A DNA stretch of 64,000 nt. Origin: Phaeodactylibacter luteus (GTDB lineage Bacteria > Bacteroidota > Bacteroidia > Chitinophagales > Saprospiraceae). This document shows positions 1 through 8,954 of the stretch, in pieces. How positions within the stretch are numbered: the stretch's first letter is position 1; the number at the start of each line of letters is the position of its first letter. The position numbers and the translations under genes are program-made. The notes under the pieces were generated by a model that saw only the letters and a program-made list of their open reading frames with translations, was not told where the DNA came from and did no database searches. The stretch spans positions 124,001-188,000 of the forward strand of contig NZ_VOOR01000001.1 of NCBI RefSeq assembly GCF_007993045.1. The letters run 5' to 3'.

Positions 1-689
1 AAGGACCGGTCATTGGAGAAATAATCTACCGCGCGGTGCAGCAGAAAATCATAAAGCGTAGGGCGCAGCGCGACCGCTTCTTCCTCCAACTGCATAGTGA
101 TCGGGCGCCACTCGGTGATGGGTATATTGAAAGTGGAGGTATCTTCTACGGATGCAAGGTAGTGAGCAGCAGCAGCATCGAGCAGCTGTGGTATGTCCCA
201 AAGTTTTATATCATCTGGCCGCTCGCCCGTTACCGGGGTACGGCCGCGCAGCTGCCAATACCGCTCTTGCAGGTAGCGGCTGTAGAGCTCTCCTAACAGG
301 CTGTGGACGACCGGTTTGAGCGGGGCCGGGGCAGCTGCTGCTTCACCTTCCATCCGTTTGATGGCTTTGGCCATGCCATCTTCTTCCAGCTGGCTCTGGT
401 ACTTGTTTTCATAAATAATAGCACGGGCAATATGCGGAAGGGCTTGGTCCTCGCGCAAGCGTTCGCGCAATGCTTGCACCTGTTCTAATGCAGATCTTAC
501 AAGCCCTTGATTTTCGAGGGAGTCGATGGCCCTCCAAGCTTGCTGATAGCCGGGGTCTTGAGTTGGCATAGGTATGGGGTTGGGGTTGGAGCTAGGCGCT
601 GTTGTCGGCAGCCCCAAAGCGGCAGTGAGCACAATCGAGATCAGCGCAGAGAAAATATTGGGTAACATAGTATTGATTTTTGGCAGCAT
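1..689 (-). CDS. Alpha-2-macroglobulin family protein, N-terminal part (runs off the left edge)
   Basis: Reverse-strand reading from 689 is open to the window edge, giving 229 residues and no stop. The N-terminus has a signal peptide (basic MLPKINT, then a hydrophobic stretch FSALISIVLTAALG). After it comes helical sequence beginning YQQAWRAIDSLENQGLVRSA and continuing ALIYENKYQSQLEEDG. This start resembles the leader region of large Bacteroidota alpha-2-macroglobulin proteins, periplasmic or lipid-anchored protease traps. The MG domains and any thioester would lie outside the window, so the call rests on this leader alone. Two in-frame ATGs exist (689 and 668). I prefer 689 because it supplies the lysine of the signal peptide n-region and is the furthest possible start: a stop lies just upstream. 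A TPR-like secreted protein is the main alternative. Confidence 0.6.
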   Translation of the reverse strand, partial: MLPKINTMLPNIFSALISIVLTAALGLPTTAPSSNPNPIPMPTQDPGYQQAWRAIDSLENQGLVRSALEQVQALRERLREDQALPHIARAIIYENKYQSQLEEDGMAKAIKRMEGEAAAAPAPLKPVVHSLLGELYSRYLQERYWQLRGRTPVTGERPDDIKLWDIPQLLDAAAAHYLASVEDTSTFNIPITEWRPITMQLEEEAVALRPTLYDFLLHRAVDYFSNDRS

Positions 690-780
690 AAAAGCCCGTT
701 ATGTCCTAAGACGATGCATCAGCCGGGCGGATTGCACAAACCACAGGTATATTTTCTTCTTTCGGAAAAGATAGGCATTA

Positions 781-850
781 AGCGTTTGTCTGGAGCGGTT
801 CTATTATGAAAAACAAGGATTTACGCCTACCTGCAGTGCCAGCATAGCCA
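781..850 (+). repeat. Intergenic repeat family III, copy 1 (partial)
   Basis: Shares the blocks GCGTTTGTCTGGAGCGGTT, an ATnATGAAAA-type stretch and CAAGGATTTACGCCTACCTG with the copies at 4888-5009 and 29475-29589. It lacks their right-hand half and runs straight into a family I element. No reading frame of interest. The stretch 690-1054 holds nothing else recognisable. Confidence 0.5.
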
Positions 851-858
851 GATGGTAT

Positions 859-963
859 GGGGCCTGCCCCTGCCTGAGGGCAGGCGCCGCTATGCTGCGG
901 GGCTCGCTATCCGCTCGGCCCTACCGGGCTTGCCACCCCTCCGCAGCGCTAGGCCGATGCCAT
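859..963 (-). repeat. Intergenic repeat family I, copy A (type 1)
   Basis: GC-rich element matching copies B to G. Read on the minus strand it has a left hairpin (GGCATCGG...CTAGCG), a GCCC-loop-GGGC stem, the invariant core GCGAGCCCCGCAGC and a terminal CCTGCC/GGCAGG stem followed by GGCCCC. It lies between the M43 protease stop and the start of the left-edge gene. Confidence 0.8.
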
Positions 964-1054
964 CATAAAGCCAATAACGAACTGCCCCCTGCCTGCCATG
1001 ATAGATGACAAACAGGGGGCAGCTAAAGCATAATGCTTTTTTACCGGTAGGGCA

Positions 1055-3265
1055 CTAAGGCAGCTGTTCTCTGAAGGTAAATGTAGCCGCGCCAGCCCCA
1101 TTGGAAGGGTTGAGAAGGACCGCATTAAATATCAGGTCTACCTCGTTGGCTGAACCAGAATACTTGGCGACGCCGTCCATGTTCAAATCAAAGGTCAGAT
1201 AGCCTGGCACTATAGCGCTTTGACTGCCATTTGGATTGGAAGGGTCGTTGACAATGGCAGCATAGACCCCATCGGAAGAGTTGTTCTGCCCAATATAGCT
1301 GACCTGGCCGAGGGTACTGCTGATTTTCCCGCCCCATAGTGCCGCTGAGCCGCCTCCAAGAGGGTAGCGCTCTGCGCCGTCTACATTGGCACTGCGCTCG
1401 TATACATCGAGCCCCGCATCTGTGAAGTCGATAGGGACCGAAACCTCGCTGAGGGAAAGCGGGGATTTAGTCATCACGCCCAGATGGTTTCGGTGCCTCA
1501 CCGCTACCTGGTAACTGCCAGGGCTGACATTGAAAACTACTGGGGAGGCCCCATCCACATCGACAATATCGCCATCGCGCTGCAAGAGCGCAGCCCGGGT
1601 AGCGAGTATGGTGGCGGGGCTGCCGGGGTCCCTGAGCTCAACGAGCACCCAATCCACTATGGCATCATTGCCGGTTTGGGAGAGCACAAGCGGATCGGTG
1701 ATCTCCTCTGCCCCAGAATGGTTCAACCCGGCTATAGCAGCATACGGCTGCGCCAGGGGTATCCTGCCAGCAACGCGCAAGTCGTCTTTCATGAGCACAG
1801 GGTTGCCGGGTGATAAGAGGTTGATGCTGCCCATCAGCAGAGCCTTGGGGCTAACGAGGACCTCATCCGTAGGAGCCTCGATACAAAAAGAAGTAGACTC
1901 CTCCTCATCAAATGCTCCGCCGGCAGCGATGATGGCCCCACTGCCGTCTATGAGCTCATAGGAGCCACTGCCAAAATTACAGCAAATGCCATCGCCAAAG
2001 GTATCCGTGATGGTAAAGGTATAGTCACCGCCCGGCAGAGTGATGTTCTCGATAATGGTAGAGCCGTCAGGCTCGCTTCCGTAAGTACCGCCAGAGGCTA
2101 CTACTGCAGCTGAGGCATCGGTGATCTCCCAAGCCGTTTCCTCAGGGTAATTGTCAAAGGTGATAGTGAGGGTCAGGTTAGCGTCATTGCAAGGGCAAGG
2201 GGCACAATTGGAGCCGCCACAATCTACGCCGGTCTCATCGCCATTTTGAATACCATCGTCGCAAGTGGGCGGCACTGGCGGGTTGCAGGCGGTGGAGTTC
2301 AGCAAGCTGGCGCGGGGGCCGCCGGGCTCGAACAGGGCGCGCATGCGGGCTTTCTGCCCTTCAGTGAAGAGGTTCATGCAGCCATCGTCGGAATAGTCCA
2401 TGTAGTTTTGGAACATATCCGGCTGATCGCCTGCGCCTTCATCACAGGTATTTGGGCCGGGGAAAGAGCAAGGGGCCCCGGTGTAGTTCGGTGCGCCGGC
2501 AAGGGGCGTATCTGCTACCAGGTCGTCTACACCACAGCCGCCGTCTCCCCATACATGGCGAAGGTTGAGGTAATGCCCCACCTCGTGAGTGCCTGTACGC
2601 CCAAGGTCGAAAGGAGGCGTAGCTGTGCCAATGGTGCCAAAATACTGGTAGTCAATGACCACGCCGTCGGTTGCAGCAGGGCCACCGGGGAACTGTGCGT
2701 ACCCCAAGATATTGCCGCTGATGTTGCACACCCAAATATTGAGATAAGCTGATGCCGGCCAGGCATCTGTACCTCCCGTTGCACTAAACTTCATGTTGTC
2801 GTTCGTGGGAAAGGAAGTGGTTGAAGTGAAAGTACGGGTGATGCCATCTGTGGGGTTGCCGTTGGGGTCTGTGGCGGCCAGGCAAAACTCGATCTCCACA
2901 TCCGAGGCTACGCCTTGGAATATAGCCGGGGTGCTAGATGCGTCACCGTTGAGCCGGCGGAAATCGTCATTGAGCACATCTATCTGAGACTGTACCTGTG
3001 CGGCGCTGACATTTTCAGCCGGGGCATTGTAAATCACATGGACCACGACAGGGATGGTGATGGTGCCATTGACGGCACGGGACTGCCGCTGAAGCACGCG
3101 CGCGGTATGCTGCTCGATAGATTGCAGCCGCTGAATGCGCTCGGGGTGTGTCAGCTCTTGCTGATGCAGATGGTCCATAGTAGCACAATTGCGCTGTGCC
3201 TGCACCGAAAATGCAGACACTAGGGCTAGCGCACACAGCAAAATTGTAATCGTCTTTTTTTTCAT
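1055..3265 (-). CDS. Secreted M43 (pappalysin-type) zinc metalloprotease with C-terminal beta domains
   Basis: 736 residues. Residues 1-24 are a signal peptide ending VQAQ. Residues 65-320 form a cytophagalysin/pappalysin-like domain with the extended zinc motif HEVGHYLNLRH (H227, E228, H231, H237) and a downstream Met-turn MDYS near residue 285. A Cys-rich linker (DGIQNGDETGVDCGG) follows at about 333-347. Then comes a beta-sandwich module with the DGICCNFGSGSY signature seen in secreted Bacteroidota proteases, and a C-terminal part with LRVAGRIPLAQPYA and VAVRHRNHLGVMT. That last module is frequent in Saprospiria surface proteins and may replace a classical sorting domain, which I do not see. 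It probably degrades extracellular protein. The ATG at 3265 gives a textbook signal peptide. A weak promoter-like TACTTTTG (minus strand, 3378-3385) lies about 110 nt upstream. Confidence 0.9.
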   Translation of the reverse strand: MKKKTITILLCALALVSAFSVQAQRNCATMDHLHQQELTHPERIQRLQSIEQHTARVLQRQSRAVNGTITIPVVVHVIYNAPAENVSAAQVQSQIDVLNDDFRRLNGDASSTPAIFQGVASDVEIEFCLAATDPNGNPTDGITRTFTSTTSFPTNDNMKFSATGGTDAWPASAYLNIWVCNISGNILGYAQFPGGPAATDGVVIDYQYFGTIGTATPPFDLGRTGTHEVGHYLNLRHVWGDGGCGVDDLVADTPLAGAPNYTGAPCSFPGPNTCDEGAGDQPDMFQNYMDYSDDGCMNLFTEGQKARMRALFEPGGPRASLLNSTACNPPVPPTCDDGIQNGDETGVDCGGSNCAPCPCNDANLTLTITFDNYPEETAWEITDASAAVVASGGTYGSEPDGSTIIENITLPGGDYTFTITDTFGDGICCNFGSGSYELIDGSGAIIAAGGAFDEEESTSFCIEAPTDEVLVSPKALLMGSINLLSPGNPVLMKDDLRVAGRIPLAQPYAAIAGLNHSGAEEITDPLVLSQTGNDAIVDWVLVELRDPGSPATILATRAALLQRDGDIVDVDGASPVVFNVSPGSYQVAVRHRNHLGVMTKSPLSLSEVSVPIDFTDAGLDVYERSANVDGAERYPLGGGSAALWGGKISSTLGQVSYIGQNNSSDGVYAAIVNDPSNPNGSQSAIVPGYLTFDLNMDGVAKYSGSANEVDLIFNAVLLNPSNGAGAATFTFREQLP

Positions 3266-3932
3266 ACGGATCAGGAGTTAGTTACATAGTAGATAAATAC
3301 CCTTACGGGAGGCCTTAGGGAGGCTCAGTTTAAGAGAAAGATGGTAATTATCAGTTAAGAACGGTAGGCAAGAGGAACAAAAGTAGCAAATTAAGATGGA
3401 GTTTTCAGGCTGGGGCTGAAAACGACAGGGCAGACACAAGAGTGCCCAAGGCATTAGCATAGTCAGATACCATGAGGAATTTAGGCCCTTGTAAGAAAGG
3501 GGCTTGACCGTACGAAAGTAAAAATAAAGGGTATGTGGATGTCCAGCGAAAGCTGCTGGTACTGTTTTATGCGCTTTACAAAAAAAGCTGCCCAACGGCC
3601 CGGCTTGCTCTAAAACCTTGGCTGTCTGTCAAAAGGGGTAGGCAGGACACAATGCCTGCCTACACTAGATGATCATTCTCGAAAGAATGACCTCTTTCGG
3701 TAGCGCTAATATACATTTTTTTTTCAAAACCCTGCCTGTATGCTAACCTAACTTTTCTCTCAGCGTTTCCGCGACTGCCACATGGCAAGGGGCTGGCCTT
3801 TTCCAGTACCTGTCAACTGCGGTACCAAAGCGCTTGCTGCCCAAGGCCCTATCAAGGCCACACCTGAATTTTACCTACCTTCGATTTTCAGGCTGGCCCT
3901 TCGGGCAGCCGCTATCGACAAACACGATACAG
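3266..3932. other. Intergenic region with two small hairpins, no gene recognised
   Basis: 667 bp between the divergent protease and yitT-like genes. Short ORFs here have no family resemblance. It holds a 9-bp stem GTAGGCAGG/CCTGCCTAC (3638-3663) and a second hairpin TCATTCT/AGAATGA (3672-3689), followed by a T-run. A TACTTTTG box on the minus strand (3378-3385) could be the -7 element for the protease gene, but no good -33 TTG lies about 20 nt further out. Confidence 0.4.
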
Positions 3933-4868
3933 ATGGCCATCAAGAACAAGATAAGCAGTTTGCTGAGCGAGTACTTACAGATTGGATTTGCGGTACTCCT
4001 GGCCAGCATTGGGCTAAAGGCCTTTCTACTGCCCAATGGCTTCCTAGATGGAGGCGTCACCGGCATTGCCATATTGATCGGGGAGTTTTTGCCAGTAGAA
4101 ATTTCCTATATACTGCCCATTGCTTCTATCCCTTTCTTTATTGCCGGTTGGCTCACACTGAGCAGGCGGGTCATGGTCAAGTCCATCTTGTCTGTGCTGG
4201 CCCTGGCCGTAGTGCTCCACTATGAAAACTTCGAAGCAGTGACCGAAGAGAAACTGCTCATCGCCATATTTGGAGGGATTTTCTTAGGGGCCGGCATTGG
4301 GCTGGCCATCAAAAACGGCACGGTACTCGATGGGTCGGAAATACTGGGCATCTACCTGCACGACCGCTTCGGGCTGCCTATTGGCACCATCATACTTGGG
4401 TTCAATACCGTCTTGTTCGGCATCACGGCCTGGCTTATTTCCATCGAAGTGGCCCTTTACTCTATCCTTACTTTTATCGTAACGGGCAAAGTCATCGACT
4501 TCATCTTCGAAGGCTTCGAAGACTACATTGGGCTGATGATCGTCAGTGAAGAGCGGGAGGCCCTGCAAGAAGCCCTGCTGAAAGAAGCCGGGATCGGCAT
4601 GACCATCCTTAAAGGGTTAAGAGGGTTCGGCAGCCGAGGGGAAATGCAGGATGCCGACGTGATACAGACTGTGCTCAACCGGATTGATTCCAAAAAGGTG
4701 CACCGCATTATAGATGCCATAGATGAAGATGCATTCATCATCGAATTTGACGTCAACAACGTCAAAGGGGGCGTACTGCGCAAGTACCTGAGCAAGGGCA
4801 AAAGCAAAACCCTCTCTCCTGACTTGTATCAGCAGCAGCATAGGCCCAATAAGCCGTTTGGCGGCTGA
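3933..4868 (+). CDS. YitT family membrane protein (DUF161 + DUF2179)
   Basis: 311 residues. The first two thirds contain five to six hydrophobic helices with glycine-rich stretches typical of the YitT/DUF161 family (for example FLLPNGFLDGGVTGIAIL and FGGIFLGAGIGLAIKNGTVL). The C-terminal ~90 residues form a soluble DUF2179 domain (MTILKGLRGFGSRGE, DAFIIEFDVNNVKGG). The role is unproven; related proteins are inner-membrane proteins of unknown substrate. The frame is open further upstream to 3834, but those 33 residues lack conservation features. The ATG at 3933 (MAIKNKISSLLSEYL) gives the normal YitT N-terminus just before the first membrane helix, so I chose it. The gene stands alone, followed by a repeat-filled gap. 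Confidence 0.87.
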   Translation: MAIKNKISSLLSEYLQIGFAVLLASIGLKAFLLPNGFLDGGVTGIAILIGEFLPVEISYILPIASIPFFIAGWLTLSRRVMVKSILSVLALAVVLHYENFEAVTEEKLLIAIFGGIFLGAGIGLAIKNGTVLDGSEILGIYLHDRFGLPIGTIILGFNTVLFGITAWLISIEVALYSILTFIVTGKVIDFIFEGFEDYIGLMIVSEEREALQEALLKEAGIGMTILKGLRGFGSRGEMQDADVIQTVLNRIDSKKVHRIIDAIDEDAFIIEFDVNNVKGGVLRKYLSKGKSKTLSPDLYQQQHRPNKPFGG

Positions 4869-4887
4869 CGGCCTGTCCCTTAGCATT

Positions 4888-5009
4888 TGCTTAAAGCGGT
4901 TTAGTTTTGAAGATCAAGAATTTACGCCTACCTACAGTACAGGCAGGGCTATGGCGAAGCCACTTCCTTTGAGTTTAGCGGGCGAAATGAAAATTCAGGG
5001 AGGAAGCCA
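4888..5009 (+). repeat. Intergenic repeat family III, copy 2
   Basis: Shares GCTTAAAGCGGTTTAG, the GATCAAGAATTTACGCC block, TTTGAGTTTAGCGGGCGAA and GAGGAAGCCA with the copy at 29475-29589. It is non-coding and sits directly before family I copy B and the short family II element. Together the three fill most of the 4869-5501 gap. Confidence 0.6.
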
Positions 5010-5050
5010 GGCCCATACAGCGTTGAGGCCTTACCAGCTATAGAGTGGGA

Positions 5051-5149
5051 CCGGCCTAGCGCTGCGAAGGGGTGGCAAGCCCGATAGGGCCGAGCGAAGA
5101 GCGAGCCCCGCAGCATAGCGGCTCCTGCCATCAGGCAGGGGCAGGCCCC
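5051..5149 (+). repeat. Intergenic repeat family I, copy B (type 1)
   Basis: About 99 bp. It carries CCTAGCGCTGCGAAGGGG, the GTGGCAAGCCCGATAGGGCC hairpin, AGCGAGCCCCGCAGCATAGC and a terminal stem CTCCTGCC-ATCA-GGCAGGGG before GGCCCC. Same orientation as the flanking genes. Confidence 0.85.
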
Positions 5150-5207
5150 ATCCCCTTGGCTCAAAAAGCGACAAGCTGTGCTCAGGTTTAAAATAGCCGG
5201 CCAGTTA

Positions 5208-5295
5208 AGAGCGTATCGGGACTTTAGTAATCGGCCTGTCCCACTAGACAGCGGGACAATTTTTCGACTAGAAGACCTAAATCCCAACACGCTCT
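5208..5295 (+). repeat. MITE-like family II element, short form (88 bp)
   Basis: Begins AGAGCGTATCGGGACTTTAG and ends with the near-inverse AAATCCCAACACGCTCT, forming a long hairpin. Almost its whole length matches the reverse complement of the 161-bp element at 51010-51170, minus a central block of about 73 bp. It lies 200 bp upstream of the sigma-factor start. Confidence 0.75.
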
Positions 5296-5501
5296 ATATA
5301 AACAGGGCAGTACTCGGCGGGGGGAGCCGTGCCAGCGATCCTAAGGCAGCAATTTCCAAATACTTGCACAATTTACGCCCATGGTCTGTAACCAAAGCGC
5401 GCAAGCAGTATTATGCCAGCAAACACCCCCTGGCCGGAAAAAACTATAAGTGGATGCTTTCGAATTTGCAATTAAGCCGTACTCTTGCAAAAAACGTCCT
5501 T

Positions 5502-6068
5502 ATGAGCGAGCCTAAAAGGACCGTCTCTGCCGAAGCGATGCAGGAGGAGTGGCTTGAAGTGCAAGCTGCTCAAGCAGATCCTGCTATGTTCGAGCCGCTC
5601 TACGAACGTTACTACGAAGCCATCTTCCTTTATGTTTTTCGCCGTACTACAGACCAAGCGCTGAGTGCAGACCTGTGCTCCCAAGTTTTCCTGAAAGCGC
5701 TCCAACAGCTGCCCCGCTATCAGTTCAGGGGGGTCCCATTTTCTGCGTGGCTCTACCGGATTGCAGCCAATGAAATTGCCCAGCACTTCCGCCGCAACCG
5801 CCGCAGACAGATCGTGACACTGGAGGAGGAGGCTTCTGCGCACTTGGCAGACGAGCTTGGCGGGCTGCCTGCCCCCGACCTCATGCCTGCTCTGGTAGCA
5901 GCATTGGATACGCTAAAGCCTGATGATTTACACCTGATTGAGCTGCGTTTCTTTGAGGGCCTGCCCTTCCGGGAAATTGCTGCCATTTTGGATATAACCG
6001 AAAACAATGCCAAGGTTAAAGCTTTCCGCATCCTGAACCGGCTTAAGAAAAAAATCGCCGCTTCCTGA
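5502..6068 (+). CDS. RNA polymerase sigma factor, sigma-70 family (ECF type)
   Basis: 188 residues. Region 2 runs from about residue 25 to 100 (FEPLYERYYEAIFLYVFRRT, then AWLYRIAANEIAQHFRRNRR, the helix that binds the -10 region). Region 4 is at about 130-185, with a helix-turn-helix around LPFREIAAILDITENNAKVK and a basic end. Group 4 sigma factors direct RNA polymerase to a small stress or envelope regulon and are usually held by an anti-sigma factor. The frame is open back to 5178, but that stretch overlaps the family II repeat and has no sigma similarity. The ATG at 5502 (MSEPKRTVSAEAM) gives the family-typical length. The next gene starts 29 bp downstream and is a plausible membrane partner. 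Confidence 0.88.
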   Translation: MSEPKRTVSAEAMQEEWLEVQAAQADPAMFEPLYERYYEAIFLYVFRRTTDQALSADLCSQVFLKALQQLPRYQFRGVPFSAWLYRIAANEIAQHFRRNRRRQIVTLEEEASAHLADELGGLPAPDLMPALVAALDTLKPDDLHLIELRFFEGLPFREIAAILDITENNAKVKAFRILNRLKKKIAAS

Positions 6069-6097
6069 GGTTGGCACCCGGCTTAAACCAGACGTGT

Positions 6098-7828
6098 ATG
6101 AGCAAAAACTACCAATTCATCATCAACCCTCGGATCCCTTCCCGGGAAGAAATCCGGAAGCACAAGGATTTCAGCCAACTGCTGGCGCAACACCGACAAG
6201 GCAGGGCACTTAAAGTGCGCCCGCTGCGCCGGGCTCTCTACATCAGCAGTGCCGCTGCCGCTGTGCTCCTCCTCCTGTTTGCAGGCTTGCAGTACCTACA
6301 GCAGCCTGATAGCCCCCCAAAGGCCGTCAGTGCAGCAGCGCATTTTGCCAGCCAGCCGTTCGTTTCCCCTCCCCTTCCGGATTTGCCCAAGCCGGCTTTC
6401 GCAAATTTCCGGGTCAATACAGCTGTAGGCGGGGTCTACAATTACCCGAGCGGCTCCCGGGTGACGGTGCCGGCCGCTGCTTTCGCAGATGACTACGGCC
6501 GCCTTGTCGAAGGGGAAGTCGATGTGTTCTTTCGGGAAATGTTCGACTATGTAGACTTCTTCTTGGCAGGCTTGCCTATGCAGTACGACTCTGCCGGGCA
6601 GTCCTATCAGCTTGAGTCTGCAGGGATGGTAGAGCTCTATGCCGAACAGGACGGCCGGCCGGTCAAGCTTGCGGAAGGCAAAGCCATCGATGTAGAATTG
6701 GCCTCCGAAATCCTCTTGCCAGGGCATGAGCTGTTTGCCCCTCCTTCCTTCAATGTCTATTTCCTCGACACCTTGGGCGAGCAGTGGAGATACCAAGACA
6801 TCAACCAAATGGCATTCCTTGGCGATCCGGTTGTGCCGAAAGGAGAGGCTGATGCCGAGGCTGACAAAACTGAGCTCCTCAATGCGCTAAAAGAGATCGA
6901 ACAGCGCAAGGTGAACCGGCTGAGCAGCGTAGCCAACAGCATCCCCAAACCGGTCAAACCGCTGCGGCCAGAGCCAGCCAGCCCAGAGCGCCCTACCCTA
7001 GAGCTGAACTTCCTCGACGGCAGCGTTGCCATCGAAGATACGGAGGGCGGGGAAACGGAAAAAGAACTGCAACAGCTGCAGCAAATGTACGAAGGGGTCA
7101 TCTGGCAAATCACAGAAGACAGCCCCGCCTATGACCCTAGAGCCTTTGGGGTGGAATGGGAGTCGGTCCGCATCCGCCCGGTCAATGGCCGGGACTATGA
7201 GCTGGCACTTGTACACCCGCAGAACAGCCTAACCCTAAAAGTGAGCCCTGTGCTCTACGGAGAGGACTACCAGAAAGCCCTGAACCGTTACAGCATGGAG
7301 CTGCAGGCTTATGAAGCCGCGCTGAATGAAAGGGCGGCACAGCTCGAAGAGGAGATTACAGAGATCGAAACGATTGCAGCAGCAGAGCGGCAGGCACGGC
7401 TCTCTGCTTATGAGCAGGAAAACAAAGGGGCTATGGCGCAGCTGTTGTCCCGGAAAGTCGTCAACCGGTTCCGTGCAGACAAACTCGGGGTTTGGAACTG
7501 CAGCCAGCCTGCAGTCAACCTGCCCCGCGGGCAGCGGCTGAAGCTGGAGGACCAATACGGCCAGACGTATGACAGCCAGACGGTCTATCTTGTTGACCGT
7601 GCGCACAATACCATCTATCGCTTTTATGCTGGCGGAGAGGCTTTGTCTGGGCTTCAGGACGGCACTTCTGCCGTGCTTTGGCTGGTGACTCCAGAGCAAA
7701 AGCTGGCGGTACTGAAAACCACCGACCCCCGCCGCATCAATCAGCCTAAGGATGAAGCGCTGCAGCTCCGCTTAACTGGCGAGCGCCCCAAAAGCGAAGC
7801 TGAGGTACGGCAAATGTTGGAATATTGA
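6098..7828 (+). CDS. One-TM protein cotranscribed with the sigma factor, possible anti-sigma or envelope sensor
   Basis: 576 residues. A basic cytosolic part of about 50 residues (NPRIPSREEIRKHKDFSQLL) precedes a single membrane helix (AAAAVLLLLFAGLQYL, about 52-68), and the rest is predicted to be periplasmic. Residues 110-230 carry a Bacteroidota-specific module (GSRVTVPAAAFADDYGRLVE, then GLPMQYDSAG and ESAGMVELYAE), as found in surface or regulatory proteins of this phylum. A Glu-rich helical segment around 415-450 is coiled-coil-like. The layout (short inner domain, TM, large outer domain, directly after a sigma gene) suggests an anti-sigma or signal receptor, but no zinc-binding anti-sigma motif is visible. 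I chose the ATG at 6098 (MSKNYQF) over the one at 6071; both keep the frame. Function is inferred from context only. Confidence 0.6.
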   Translation: MSKNYQFIINPRIPSREEIRKHKDFSQLLAQHRQGRALKVRPLRRALYISSAAAAVLLLLFAGLQYLQQPDSPPKAVSAAAHFASQPFVSPPLPDLPKPAFANFRVNTAVGGVYNYPSGSRVTVPAAAFADDYGRLVEGEVDVFFREMFDYVDFFLAGLPMQYDSAGQSYQLESAGMVELYAEQDGRPVKLAEGKAIDVELASEILLPGHELFAPPSFNVYFLDTLGEQWRYQDINQMAFLGDPVVPKGEADAEADKTELLNALKEIEQRKVNRLSSVANSIPKPVKPLRPEPASPERPTLELNFLDGSVAIEDTEGGETEKELQQLQQMYEGVIWQITEDSPAYDPRAFGVEWESVRIRPVNGRDYELALVHPQNSLTLKVSPVLYGEDYQKALNRYSMELQAYEAALNERAAQLEEEITEIETIAAAERQARLSAYEQENKGAMAQLLSRKVVNRFRADKLGVWNCSQPAVNLPRGQRLKLEDQYGQTYDSQTVYLVDRAHNTIYRFYAGGEALSGLQDGTSAVLWLVTPEQKLAVLKTTDPRRINQPKDEALQLRLTGERPKSEAEVRQMLEY

Positions 7829-7847
7829 AAGGGGGCTTTTGTACCTA

Positions 7848-7890
7848 CCAACGTGCGGGGCATTTTTCAAAATACCCCGCACGTTGGTTT
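7848..7890. terminator. Bidirectional hairpin terminator
   Basis: Perfect 13-bp stem CCAACGTGCGGGG (7848-7860) and CCCCGCACGTTGG (7875-7887), flanked by A/T runs on both sides. It sits between the convergent stops at 7828 and 7897. Confidence 0.85.
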
Positions 7891-7896
7891 TGAGCC

Positions 7897-8943
7897 TCAC
7901 TCCTCTTCTGCATAAAGCCCGACATAGCGGCCGTCCGGGCGTACATACCCGCGGTACATGCCTGGTGTATTGAAAGGCATAGCAATATTGCCGTTTTTGT
8001 CTACTGCAATGAGCCCGCCACCGCCGCCAGCAGGCTTGAGCTTGCTGAAGATAATGTGATCAGCGGCATCAGACAGAGCCATGCCCTGATAGGACATCAA
8101 GGCGTGCAGATCATGAGCTACCGCATAGCGGATGAAGAACTCTCCATGCCCTGTACAAGATACCCCACAAGAGGCATTATCTGCGTAAGTGCCTGCGCCA
8201 ATGACTGGCACATCTCCAAACCTGTTGTATCGTTTATTCGTCATGCCGCCAGTAGATGTGCCCGCTGTGATATTCCCCTCCTGGTCCAGTGCCACACAGC
8301 CTACTGTGCCAAATTTGTAGTCGGCGGGCGTTTCTAACGCTCCTGTCTTCTGATCAGCTGAGGCTTTTGCCCGTTGTAGGGCATCCCAACGGCTTTGCGT
8401 GAAGAAATAACTGCTGCTTACCGTGTCAATGCCCTGCTCAATGGCAAACTGCTCGGCGCCTGCACCTGTGAGCAGTACATGTGGAGAATTTTCCAGCACC
8501 GCCCGAGCAGCCCGGATGGGGTTTTTCACCTGCCTCAAACCGCCTACCGCCCCCGCTTCCAGCGTAAGGCCGTCCATGATAGAAGCATCGAGCTCGTTCT
8601 TCCCTTCATGGGTGAAGACAGCCCCTTTTCCGGCATTGAAAAGCGGGGAGTCCTCCAGGTACATAATGGCCTGTTCCACTGCATCACGGCTGCTGCCGCC
8701 ACTGCGCAGGACTTCCTCCCCAATATCAAGGGCGGCATTCAGTGCAGCCTTGATCTCCGCCTCTTGCTCCGGAGTGATATTTTCCCTGAGTATGGTGCCT
8801 GCCCCCCCGTGAATAGCCATGGCATAAGCCGGGCGCTCAGCAGCAGGAGCTTGTTGCCCTCCAGCGCTATTATCCGGCTGAGGGCCTCCACAGGAAGCCA
8901 GCCACAAGGGCAAGGCCAGTATCAGGTATCGTAATGTTCGCAT
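7897..8943 (-). CDS. Isoaspartyl peptidase/L-asparaginase (Ntn-hydrolase), lipoprotein form
   Basis: 348 residues. The N-terminus is a lipoprotein signal with lipobox LASC (Cys18). The rest is a plant-type asparaginase/isoaspartyl aminopeptidase: AIHGGAGTILRE near 43-54, FNAGKGAVFT near 102-111, and the autocleavage site GTVGCVALD with Thr213 as the expected N-terminal nucleophile after self-processing. Substrate-binding GTSTGGM and GAGTYADN follow. Such enzymes remove iso-aspartyl residues from dipeptides or deamidate asparagine; the lipobox places this one at the cell envelope. It starts only 11 bp after the stop of the giant SprB-like gene, so the two are probably one transcript, ending at the hairpin at 7848. 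Confidence 0.93.
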   Translation of the reverse strand: MRTLRYLILALPLWLASCGGPQPDNSAGGQQAPAAERPAYAMAIHGGAGTILRENITPEQEAEIKAALNAALDIGEEVLRSGGSSRDAVEQAIMYLEDSPLFNAGKGAVFTHEGKNELDASIMDGLTLEAGAVGGLRQVKNPIRAARAVLENSPHVLLTGAGAEQFAIEQGIDTVSSSYFFTQSRWDALQRAKASADQKTGALETPADYKFGTVGCVALDQEGNITAGTSTGGMTNKRYNRFGDVPVIGAGTYADNASCGVSCTGHGEFFIRYAVAHDLHALMSYQGMALSDAADHIIFSKLKPAGGGGGLIAVDKNGNIAMPFNTPGMYRGYVRPDGRYVGLYAEEE

Positions 8944-8954
8944 CTGTCGAAGTT

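Noticed and set aside
1484-3223. Plus-strand ORFs across the M43 protease gene
   Set aside because: They are antisense shadows with no domain features; the minus-strand frame has a signal peptide and a complete zinc motif.
3278-3595. 105-codon minus-strand ORF in the gap upstream of the protease
   Set aside because: Cys- and Leu-rich composition without family motifs, and no ribosome-site or promoter support.
3834-3932. 33-residue N-terminal extension of the YitT protein
   Set aside because: No conservation features; the downstream ATG at 3933 gives the normal family start.
5178-5501. 108-residue extension of the sigma factor
   Set aside because: It translates the family II repeat and has no sigma-domain character.
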